From contig NW_022881614.1 in NCBI RefSeq assembly GCF_003369915.1, positions 20,004,336 to 20,068,335 of the forward strand: a DNA stretch of 64,000 nt, given 5' to 3'. A program made the translations under genes and the position numbers. The notes beneath the pieces were generated by a model, which was not told the DNA's origin, ran no database searches, and was given only the letters and a program-made list of their open reading frames with translations. Below are positions 10,854 to 20,008 of this stretch, one piece after another. The stretch is from Drosophila miranda (lineage: Eukaryota; Arthropoda; Insecta; Diptera; Drosophilidae). The first letter of the stretch is position 1. Each line of letters begins with the position of its first letter.

Positions 10854-10871
10854 GCCCCACGTTGGGCGCCA
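10854..10871 (-). promoter_or_regulatory. Primer binding site, tRNA-Lys(CUU) type
   Basis: Eighteen bases that on the minus strand read TGGCGCCCAACGTGGGGC, two bases inside the 5' LTR. From memory they are complementary to the 3' end of animal tRNA-Lys(CUU) including CCA. The same 18-mer is the primer site of the second gypsy element (14454-14471). Confidence 0.85.
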
Positions 10872-10873
10872 GT

Positions 10874-11761
10874 TGTAACGGACCTGCTTCTTGGTTCGCT
10901 TGAGTTTGCTGGGCTCGCTCAGCGGTCGGCCGATTCGTCGCAACGTATTTTTATTGTTGCCCCCAACGACAAATGATTAGACCTTCCTTTTCTTTAATCG
11001 AATCTCTCTTTATTCGTACTTATATTAGGACTTAGGGCTAGATGCTACAATTCAGCTTATCTATGGATCTCCACCACGCGTGGGCTCTCGTCGGGTGTGG
11101 CAGCGTTGAGGCTGTTGATCGGGGCAGTTTGACCTCCGCTATTGCTTTGGCCCGCCACGCAAATCCGCACTCTACGTCTCGCACTCCCCTCTTAGCTTCC
11201 GCCGGCAACTGTGGATCACCTCTTAACTTAGACTCACTCTGGGGGCAGGCGGGGCCTGTCTTCCTGTTGTTATTCACTTCACTGCACTTCTTCGAACCGT
11301 ACCGGGTATTACTCTCACGTTTCGGCGGGGTTTCAACGTGCGCGCGCGATCACTTCTCCACGGAAAAAGAGAACCGCTTCGTTGCCGCAGCCTCCTTTTA
11401 TAGCCCCTTGACGGGCCCCGGCTCGGCGTTGGTGGGTTTCCATCGCCGTCTCCTGGTTTCCACGGCCTTCGTAACGGGGCCTGGCCGGTGGCGTGATCCC
11501 ATGCCCCTATTTGGTCATGCGTCGGATCGCTGCCGGCCCGATCCCGCCGTCTCCTCTGCCTCTCGCGTTTCTCTTGCTCCGAGAGCGGGACACTTCTCCT
11601 CTCGGGGCCCTTGGCCTCTTCGCCGCATCCGGCTATCCGTGGGTATCTGGGCTGACCTTCGCCTTATCCAGCCAGCCATCAGCCTTTATCCGACCGTCCC
11701 ACCGCCTTTATCCGGCTATGCTTTGGTCGAATTCGGCCTGTGGGAACCACGGTTCCTCACA
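10874..11761 (-). repeat. LTR retrotransposon 1: 5' LTR (888 bp)
   Basis: Direct repeat of 1941-2806 with the same TG...CA ends, adjoining the primer site. It retains 22 bp missing from the other LTR. It should carry the element's promoter; no clear TATA box was identified. Confidence 0.92.
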
Positions 11762-12769
11762 AAGTATATATATTCTTGATCAGCATCAATAGCCGAGTCG
11801 ATTGAGCCCTGTCTGTCTGTCCGTCTGTCCGTCCGTCCGTCCGTCCGTCCGTCCGTCCGTCCGTCCCCTTCAGCGCCTAGTGCTCAAAGACTATAAGAGC
11901 TAGAGCACTGCTCTAGCACTGCTACAAAAATATTTCAAAACTTCGCCCCGCCCACTTCCGCCCCCACAAAAGACGAAAATCTGTGGCATCCACATTTTGA
12001 AATATACGATAGAACCAAAAACGCAGAATCGTAGAGGATGACTATATGTTCTAAAGTGTAAAATCTCAACCAGATCGTCTAATTATTATAGCCAGAATCA
12101 AGAAAACAATTTCATTCTTTCTCGCTCTGTCTCTCTCTAACACACAGGTTTCATGGTCGGCTTTGCCAATTGCAAAACATGAGTTCAAGGATCTCAGAAC
12201 CTATAAGAGCCAGAGCAACCAAATTTGTTATCCACACTCCTGTGATATCGGACCTTGACCGTTTCGTGTCCAAATTTCGCCACACCCCCTTCCGCCCCCG
12301 CAAAGGACGAAAATCTGGGGCATCCACAAATCTCAGAGACTATTAAGGCTAGAGTAACCAAATTTGGTATCCGCACTTCTGTTAGATCTCACTATAAAAC
12401 GTATATCTCAGAATTTCGCCCCACCCTTTTCCGCCCCCACAAAGGACGAAAATCTGTTGCATCCATAATATTGCACATTCGAGAAAACTAACAACGCTGA
12501 ATCATAGATAATAACCATATCTATCAGATTGCTGAATCTGGATCAGATCAGATCATTTTTATAGCCAAAAGGAACAAATCAATTTTCAGTGGCTACGCAG
12601 CCCCCGACGTCACGCTCAGACTGATTTTCTGTCTCTCTCGCACGCACTCCTTGTCGTGTCGTTTAATATTAGCGGCGTCTGCCGGAGGAGAGCCATACTG
12701 ACTTAGTATCGGGTATAAATGTAGAGTTGCGGTCTCCGCAGCAACTCACAACGTTCCCCCTCGTTTTAT
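11762..12769 (+). repeat. DINE-1/mini-me-like unit L3, right part
   Basis: Continuation of the unit begun at 1853, starting with the duplicated AAGT in the mini-me core. It contains a long (GTCC)n tract at about 11807-11867, the sub-repeats, and the terminal GCGGCGTCTGCCG region. It ends where the second LTR retrotransposon starts (12770). Confidence 0.82.
11807..11867 (+). repeat. (GTCC)n/(GTCT)n microsatellite
   Basis: About 60 bp of GTCT and GTCC tetranucleotides, the longest forward tract. Equivalent tracts lie in every unit: about 968-1012, and on the opposite strand about 26047-26104, 27174-27231, 28307-28372 and 29450-29490. Length differs between units, as expected for slippage-prone mini-me microsatellites. 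Confidence 0.9.
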
Positions 12770-14439
12770 TGTAGGAAATTAATTTTTCAGATTGGCGGTT
12801 AGTGCCGGCTTAAACTTCGGGCAATCGTTTGGGTACCTGTCTGAACCCCAATACGAAAGCTCGCAACAACAATTTCCCCGATATTAGGGCCTCCGCCCGC
12901 GGCAAGGGACTTATGCTCCTCGCCCAACTACAGCTCCGTACCAAAAATTCCCAGCGCTAGGCCGAGCAGCACAAAGTGGGAGGCGTAAAAGATTGGCTCA
13001 TCAGTCGCTTTGCGGGCGCGAGCCACTTATGTGTCACGGACCCGCGATATATTGGAGGCCGTCCAATTCTGCGGAAATTATTAAAGCTATGTAAACGGTC
13101 AGCCAATTTCTACCCGAAATATAGATCTGGGTCTCGACCTATTTTCGTTTCCCCATACGAAGTGCCGAGGAGTGCCCAGATGTGAAGCCGGCGGCAACGA
13201 CTGTCGTTTTTTTTTTATATCCATCAGTGTAACCGCTGATTCCTATTTTTATGCTATAGTGTCATTAGTGTAATTAGCTTAGTAAATTTCTTTTGGTTGT
13301 GTTTTTAAATTCTGTTCGGAAGAAATAGCAAGTGGAATGTGTGACAGGGCGAAAGTGAACAACGGTTAAACGGCAGAGGAGAGCGTGAGTTTTTTTTTGT
13401 AAAAGTATTTCTCCAGCTTTCGTTTTAGGAACGTTGCCGCAGTCCATGGAAGCGCTTTCATCGCTGTTTCAACGCATTTATTAAAACAAATCAAAGGAAG
13501 GCCGTAAGTGATCCCAAAACATAAAGATAAAACATTGGAGTTTGTTTGTTATGAGCAACTATTTATTGCATGACCAAAAAAAAAAAAACCACGTAGTCAG
13601 GGGCTTCGTCGCTTAAGAGAGGCTGTGCGCTCTCCCTTATGCCCTGTTGGCAACCATAAGCGCTTACGCCGCGCATAAGAACCAGCCCTCTTAAGAACAA
13701 GGCACAAAAGGGAAGATGCGAGGCTGGTCGCTCTGACGTTCTTTTATGCTTTCTACTTGCGGTTGCTTTCGCTAATGCACTTGAATAACTGACCTGCCAT
13801 AACGATCGCGGCGCACAGTTTTTACATTCCCTTTTGCATATTTATTTATTATTATTAGATAATATGTACCCTTCCCTTCTTTCAATTTGTAATTTAAATT
13901 TCAATCTAAAGTGTATTATTAAGAGTTAATCATTTATTAGTTTACTAGTGCGATGCATGTGCTATTGCTCAATATGAAATATAGGATTTAACATGAATCG
14001 GGGCTAGAGTTCTATATGCGGGGACCATGCTGGGCAAAGGAGGGTAATGGGGTTGGATAGGAAGGTAAGAGCCTTCTTTATGGGATCACCGGATGAACCG
14101 GGCGCGGTGATCATGGTAGGGTGGGCATGAGTGGTCACAACAACACCGTGGCACGACTTGTATGTGTGTATGTGTCCGTGTGTGTGTAGTTAGGTGTATT
14201 TGCTCTTGTACATATTTGTGTCGATACTTCGCTTGCACGTGAAATTTTAATGAACGTTACTGTGTCAGTATTATGATTGTTGGAGTAGAGCTGTGTCCCG
14301 TCCGTTCTGGGAAATAAAAAAAAACCACCTCATTTCTTGCCGATGAGACGGAAGCCGGAACAAGAACGTGCCCGGACGGGAGACGAACCATCACCTGCTC
14401 AGCCGTCCGCCGATGTTTGGTAATATCCAATATGCTACA
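12770..14439 (+). repeat. LTR retrotransposon 2: 5' LTR (1670 bp)
   Basis: Matches 23379-25063 over its full length with the same TGTAGG start and CAATATGCTACA end. It contains a T-rich stretch at 13208-13217 and an A-rich tract at 13577-13588. It is followed by 14 bp and then the primer site. Confidence 0.92.
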
Positions 14440-14453
14440 GTTAGTTTATTATT

Positions 14454-14471
14454 TGGCGCCCAACGTGGGGC
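14454..14471 (+). promoter_or_regulatory. Primer binding site, tRNA-Lys(CUU) type
   Basis: TGGCGCCCAACGTGGGGC, identical to the primer site of element 1. It lies 14 bp downstream of the 5' LTR. Confidence 0.85.
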
Positions 14472-15238
14472 CCGAGTTGTCGCAACTGACAACAAACCGG
14501 CAAGGCCCAAATGATTGTGAAAATTGTGGAATGTAGATGTTACCTTACATTCCCAACCAGTATCGGGCCACATGTGTCTTTCTAGTTGTCATTCTGTTTT
14601 GTTTGTTTTGGCTTTATCACTTTATGCTGGATCAGCGCAGTGGGTTATTAAACTATTGCCACCGTTGTAAGTGACCAAGCGGGCTCCTAGATGCAGGCCG
14701 GAATGATGAGTACATATAACACCGGTACCACCCCGATGCATCGAGCATATTACTATTCGTTTCGTTCTTTCTTTCTTTATTCGTTTGTCTTCCTTTCCTT
14801 CCTGTTCCTTCTGGCCAATGCTGGAGGAATGCTCCTTTTTTTTCCGGTTTGGATTATCCGATCAGGAACGGTGGGTGAAAGGCCTCAATTTGCCAGGAAG
14901 GAGTTGTGAATGGACTCATACTCATCGGGCTGGGTATCTGGTATCGTTGGATGGAAACGTGGTATAAAACTATTACCCACCGCGAAAGACCCGGACCGCC
15001 TATAGCTACGAGTTGTGGGTTATTATTAATTTCTTTATGCATGTAGTTGAGTAAATGTAGTACATGGGAAACATCATACACATACACACACATAGATATA
15101 CCCTATTATTCCCTTTGACTTAAGCATGGTCCTAGCAGATTGTTTTTTTTGTTTGATACTGTATTTTTTTTTTTATTAATTTCTTAAATTTTATTTATCT
15201 ATTTAATTACTTTATTATTATATTTTATATTTTATATT
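14472..15238 (+). other. Leader region of LTR retrotransposon 2
   Basis: About 770 bp between the primer site and the gag start, with T-rich tracts (14760-14850) and a very AT-rich end (15140-15238). The packaging signal would be expected here, but nothing specific can be identified. Small ORFs here are not convincing. Confidence 0.5.
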
Positions 15239-16020
15239 ATGCCCGTATTTGGCAGTTGCGAGAATTTAGCAGACGAAGAATTACAAGAAAGTGTTTGCTT
15301 GATCTGCCAGGCTCAGGTGGAATATTTGGCTCAGCTCCTTACCACGTCTTGTGGTCACACTTTCCATAGGGCCTGTTTTGGCGCACGAGTGGGTTCTAAG
15401 AAGGGTTGTCCTGTCTGCAAAACGTCTTTTCAGTCATCGACGTTGAATTTATTAGACGAAACTGCTGGGGATACCGTCGGAACCTTATTGGTACCAAAAA
15501 TGCCTGATACAAGGAGTAAGGCCCATGTGGGGGCTCCACAGGGAGCTTCGACGTCTGCTCCGGCCAATCAGCCGCAAACTAGAGAAGCTGGTCCGCCAGT
15601 GGTGGTAGCTCCGCCGCCTAGTAACGAGCTTCAGCGAATGATAGCCGAAGCCATAGCTGAAGCCTCGTTGACACAAACCGAGATGCTAAGCAATGCGATC
15701 GCTAATGGTTTTCAACGTATTCTCAGCTCTCTCTTGGGCCAATTGGCAAATACAGCGGATGTTCCTTCGAGGGATAACCAAGCTGGAGAAGGATCGGCAC
15801 GACGGCCGACACCTTTGCCCGGGTTTCAGGGTTTTGAAACAGCCAGCAGGAATTCCCCCATGAGTGTGGATATTCGACTAGAGCGTGTTAGTCAAATTTT
15901 AGTCAATTGGAAGCTTAGGTTCTCTGGGCGGACTGGAATTTCCGTCGACGATTTCATTTATCGGGTAGAAGCTCTCACGATCCAAACATTGGACGGGAAT
16001 TTCGAGTTGCTTTCGAGATA
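15239..16020 (+). pseudogene. gag: gag of LTR retrotransposon 2, N-terminal part with RING-H2 finger
   Basis: Open frame from MPVFGSCENL to a TAG at 16019. Residues about 19-60 hold a clear RING-H2 pattern: CLIC, 14 residues, CGHTFHRAC, then CPVC. That is C-x2-C / C-x-H-x2-H-x2-C / C-x2-C, the cross-brace zinc fold of ubiquitin E3 ligases. A Pro/Ala-rich linker and the start of a gag capsid-like domain (VNWKLRFSGRTGISVDDF) follow. The frame stops because a 103-bp insertion begins at 16021. The continuation lies after the insertion in 16124-16827. RING function in this gag is inference from the motif alone. Confidence 0.8.
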
Positions 16021-16123
16021 GGTTAGGTTAGGTTAACCCGGACGGCCCTCAGCGGGGCCACGCATAGGCCAATATGGCCCTTAGTTATCCGGATGGGGGG
16101 TTGTATGAACCGTCGCGGGAGTG
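16021..16123 (+). mobile_element. 103-bp retroposon-like insertion in gag
   Basis: A short sequence starting with GGTTAGGTTAGGTTAACCC, flanked by a perfect 13-bp target duplication TGCTTTCGAGATA (16008-16020 and 16124-16136). Long duplications of this kind are typical of target-primed retroposition, so it is likely a truncated non-LTR element or SINE-like copy. It introduces an in-frame stop into gag. Family not recognised. Confidence 0.75.
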
Positions 16124-16827
16124 TGCTTTCGAGATACGTGAGCAATCTCTTTGAGGGAAGTGCCAGTGACTGGTATTGGCGCTACCATAAGAGTGTTAGG
16201 ACGGTCGTTTGGGCCGACCTTAAATCTTCATTGTTAGTACGATTCAAGGATGCGAGGACAGACGTCAACATTCGAGCTGCAATAGACCGAAGGAAGCAGA
16301 AGGAGAACGAATCATTTGATGAGTTCTACGAAGCGATTGTCCGACTGGCAGATACCCTGACAACGCCCTTGTCAGTAGTTTCCCTGATGGAGTCACTCCG
16401 ATTCAATTTATTGCCGGAGATACAGCATGAACTGCTATATGAAAAGATCTTTAGCATTGCACAGTTAAGACACTTGGTGAAGACTCGGGAACTGTTCATG
16501 CAAACTGTTGGTAAAGATCCGGTGGCTAGACCACGACCAGCACCAAGACGGTTGGTTCACGCGGTAGAAAGCCCAGGGCAAGAGGAGTCAGACGAAAGTG
16601 ATGGGGAGATAGCAGCGTTCAACTTAGTCTGTTGGAACTGCCGTGGTAATGGTCATCGCTACCAGGATTGCGTAGCAGAGCGAGTAGTTTTTTGCTATGG
16701 GTGTGGCCAGCCTGACACTTACAAGCCGTCGTGCCAAAAATGCCAAGCAACAAAAAACACCCAAGTGCGTGCACCCTTGAAAAGTGCACGCAGACCATCA
16801 GCGTCCAAAGCGACGAACACCGAGTAG
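16124..16827 (+). pseudogene. gag: gag of LTR retrotransposon 2, C-terminal part with zinc knuckles
   Basis: Continues the gag frame after the 103-bp insertion, starting in the duplicated target. It contains a capsid-type segment (SASDWYWRYHKS, later a FKDARTDVNI region). Two zinc knuckles follow: canonical CWNCRGNGHRYQDC, and CYGCGQPDTYKPSC, in which Thr replaces the His. It overlaps the protease frame by about 97 nt. An upstream Met at 16093 lies inside the insertion and is not the original start. Confidence 0.82.
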
Positions 16828-17579
16828 CGATAGAAGCTGCTACGCAATTCCCAATCCCAATAGTAAACAATAATTTAACCATAGTTAATAAGAAAATAAC
16901 ACAGGAAGAAAAAGGGGATAGGGAGTCTAAACGGAAGGCACGAGCTAAAGTACGTCGGGAAGAATTTGTCAGAAATCTAAGGTTAGAGAAAAAAGCTCTG
17001 GTATCGTCAATAATATCAGAAGATCTCAGGCCATATGCAGAGGTCACATTATTAGACAGAAAGCTTGTTGGATTAATGGATACAGGGGCATCTATTAGTT
17101 GCATTGGTGGAGATTTGGCCAGCGAGATGCTTGAAAGCCAATTTCAATTTAAGCCCATGACATCCACAGTTCGGACAGCGGGTGGGCAGTCTCAGAGAGT
17201 GGTGGGGAAGCTTAAAGCGGAAGTGGTCTATAAAGGTGTTACCAGGTCTGTTACCCTATACATCGTTCCAACCCTAACGCAGCCTCTGTATCTGGGCATT
17301 AACTTTTGGACCGAATTTGGCTTATTGCCAGCCGATTTGTATTCACAAGGAAGTGCTAATGACACGGTGAACCATTGCGATGAGGTGTGGAAGCCAGAAA
17401 ACCAACGTCCTTTATCGGAGGTGCAACGAGAACAACTGAATAGAACCATTCAGTGTCTTCCGTCTTTCGCGGATAATGGTTTAGGAAAAACCACGTTGTT
17501 GTCCCATGTAATAGATGTAGGGAGGCAAAGCCCACAAAACAACGACACTATGCAGTGTCCCCAGCTATCGAGAAATTAA
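16731..17579 (+). pseudogene. pro: Protease region of LTR retrotransposon 2
   Basis: Open frame overlapping the end of gag. The retropepsin motif is MDTGASISCIGG near residues 117-128, with a later LYLGINFWTEFG hydrophobic motif. Near 17520 the RT-proximal sequence moves to another frame. The last ~20 residues of this frame are therefore out of register, and the pol frame picks up at 17555. The frameshift could be a programmed one or, more likely, damage, since the RT also carries a break. Confidence 0.8.
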
Positions 17580-19789
17580 TGTATGAGGAGTTGGATCGCA
17601 TGTTAGCGCTAGGGGTCATCGAAGAATCCAACAGTGCGTGGTCTTGTCCGGTAGTACTCGTCCGGAAGCCGGAGAAGGTTCGTCTTTGTATAGACAGCCA
17701 CAAGGTGAACGAGGTGACTCGGAAGGACGCGTATCCCATGCCGCTCATAGATGGGATCTTAAGCCGGTTACCAAAGGCAGAATACATAACTATCCTCGAC
17801 CTGAAAGATGCCTACTGGCAAATACCGCTAGAAGAAGGTTCTAGGGATAAAACAGCATTCACAGTGCCTGGACGGCCGCTTTACCAGTTTAAAGTTATGC
17901 TTTAAGCCCGTTTGGGCTAACCAATGCGCCGTCTACTATGTCCAAACTTATGGACCGCATTATTCCAGCCAATCTTCGAAACGAAGTGTTTATATACTTG
18001 GATGACCTGCTTATAGTGTCAGACACCTTTGAAAGGCATCTGAGTGTGTTAAAAGTATTAGCAGAGAAGCTGTCTGCAGCGGGGCTTACAATTAATATAC
18101 AGAAGAGCAAGTTCTGTGTGCCTGAGGTCCGCTATCTGGGGCATGTAGTGGGTCACGGTATTATAGGCATTGACTTGGACAAAATAGAGGCCATTAAGGA
18201 ATATCCTGCTCCGAAGTCGGTGAAACAGTTGCGTCGATTCTTGGGTATGACGGGATGGTACCACAAATTTATAAAGAATTTTGCGGCTATTGCGGCGCCT
18301 CTGACGGACGCCCTGAAGCAGAAACGCCAGTTCATTTGGTCCGAAGAAGCAGAAGCTGCATTCACAGCTCTGAAGAACTCAATGTGTGAAGCTCCCGTCT
18401 TACACACACCGAATTTTGAAAAGCCTTTTTTTATCCACTGCGACGCTAGTCACTCAGGAGTAGGAGGGGTACTGATGCAGATAAACGAAGAGGGCAATGA
18501 AGTACCAATTGCGTTTATGTCACGAAAATTGAATAAGTGCCAACGTGCTTACTCGGTGACGGAAAAGGAATGCTTAGCTGCCATTCTGAGCATCAAGAAA
18601 TTTCGCGCTTATGTAGAGGGACATCAATTTACGGTGATAACCGACCATGCCTCCTTGAAGTGGCTGATGTCCCAATCAGATCTGAGTAGCAGACTGGCCA
18701 GATGGGCTTTGAAGCTTCAGGGGTATTCCTTTAATATTAGCCACCGAAAAGGGTCTCGAAACATCGTTCCAGACGCCTTGTCTCGGGTCTTTTCCCCAGA
18801 TTTGTCAGAGATCGAACCAGAAGAAAGGATCGATTTGGAGTCGGAGCACTTTAGTTCGACGGATTACGTTTCCCTTAGGGCTAAAGTAGCGAGTAGTCAG
18901 GCTCAGATGCCAGATGTAAAGGTGGTAGGCAGGCATATATATCGTCGCACCGAGCACGCAACAGGCGAAAGGGTAGCGGATGAACTCTGTTGGAAAATTT
19001 GGATTCCCAAGGGGCTCATAGATTCGGTCCTGAAAACGGCCCACGCTAACGAGCACGCCCTATCTGCACACGGAGGCATAAATAAAACGCTCGAAAAGGT
19101 TCGGCGCTACTATTATTGGCCGACGTTGTTAAAAGATGTCAAAGAGTTCATAAACCGGTGTGAAATTTGTAAGTGTACTAAGCATCCAAATAGACCTTTA
19201 AGACCGCCACTAGCAAAAACGGGGGAAACAGAACGGTTCTTCCAGAAGCTCTACGTAGATTTTCTGGGACCGTATCCTAGAAGTCGTAGTGGGAATGTCG
19301 GGATATTTGTGGTGTTAGATAATTTTTCCAAATTTCCGTTTATTAAACCCGTAAGAAAATTTACCGCCGACGCCATCGTACCATACATTGAGGAACAATT
19401 ATTTCACTGCTTTGGAGTGCCGGAAAAGCTAGTCTCGGACAACGGCGTCCAATTTAAGTCCCATGCATTCAACTCCTTGCTTCAGAAGTATGGCATAGAG
19501 CACGCTTACACCGCCGTTTACGCTCCGCAGGCTAACGCGTCCGAGCGAGTTAACAGATCTATCTTGGCAGCAATCAAAGCCTACATAAATACTGACCAAG
19601 GTAACTGGGATGAGCAGCTCAGCAGTGTAGCATGTGCGTTAAGATCGGCTGTGCACAGTGCCGTAAAGGCGAGTCCATACCAGTTGGCGTTTGGGCAACA
19701 GATGATCACGAATGGTACCACGTATCAGTTGTTGAGGCAGCTAGAGATGTTAGAAGATCGTTGGGTGCATTTTTCTAGGGACGACTCAT
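17555..19789 (+). pseudogene. pol: pol of LTR retrotransposon 2: RT, RNase H, integrase, interrupted
   Basis: RT begins at 17555 (fingers and palm, LDLKDAYWQIPL) and stops at 17905 because a short insertion around 17898-17908 breaks the frame. The frame resumes by 17938 with the catalytic YLDD (FIYLDDLLIV). RNase H (HCDASHSGVGG) and integrase follow, with an intact HHCC zinc region (CEICKCTK), Asp in LYVDFLGPY, Asp in VSDNGVQF and Glu in ASERVNRS. The C-terminal tail is lost where the nested BEL LTR joins at about 19789; the last codons of the open frame (to 19821) are BEL LTR sequence. The element cannot encode full-length pol. Confidence 0.88.
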
Positions 19790-20008
19790 CCCCAATCGGC
19801 CGACTAATTATTTCGAATTAAACAAAACTCGGCGCAGAAATAAAATTACGATATGTTCTTTAATGCGTGACATCCAAATTGCAAGTGTGGCTTGCCTGCC
19901 CTTTACATGAGTGACATAGACATAAGTAACAAACAAAATAAGCGGCTGAGGGCCAAGAATTAGGTGCTATTTGGCAAGCAGCTAATCGGCTGGGTTCTGC
20001 TCCGAACA
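19789..20008 (-). repeat. BEL element: 3' LTR, truncated at its outer end
   Basis: Near-identical to 22645-22866, ending TCCGAACA on the plus strand. The ~22 bp corresponding to 22627-22648 are absent, and the sequence joins the host element's pol directly. This indicates a deletion across the insertion border. Confidence 0.88.

Larger units (their letters stand above)
1941..11761 (-). mobile_element. Ty3/gypsy LTR retrotransposon 1, nearly intact, minus strand
   Basis: A 9.8-kb element bounded by direct LTRs that begin TGTAACGG and end CTCACA, with a 4-bp target duplication AAGT. Read on the minus strand the order is 5' LTR, tRNA-Lys-type primer site, gag, protease, pol (RT, RNase H, integrase), a ~1.2-kb non-coding gap, an extra 643-codon ORF, a polypurine tract and the 3' LTR. 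The RT-RNaseH-IN order is that of Ty3/gypsy. The large LTRs, the Lys primer site and an extra 3' ORF recall the Osvaldo/Ulysses group, but I cannot confirm the lineage. LTRs differ by a handful of substitutions and one 22-bp gap, so insertion was recent. Confidence 0.93.

Noticed and set aside
10854-10871. tRNA-Lys gene
   Set aside because: Only the 18-nt 3' end plus CCA is present, adjacent to an LTR; it is a primer binding site.
12976-13185. 69-residue ORF in the LTR (and at 23585)
   Set aside because: Identical in both LTRs, with no protein features and no start context; treated as LTR sequence.
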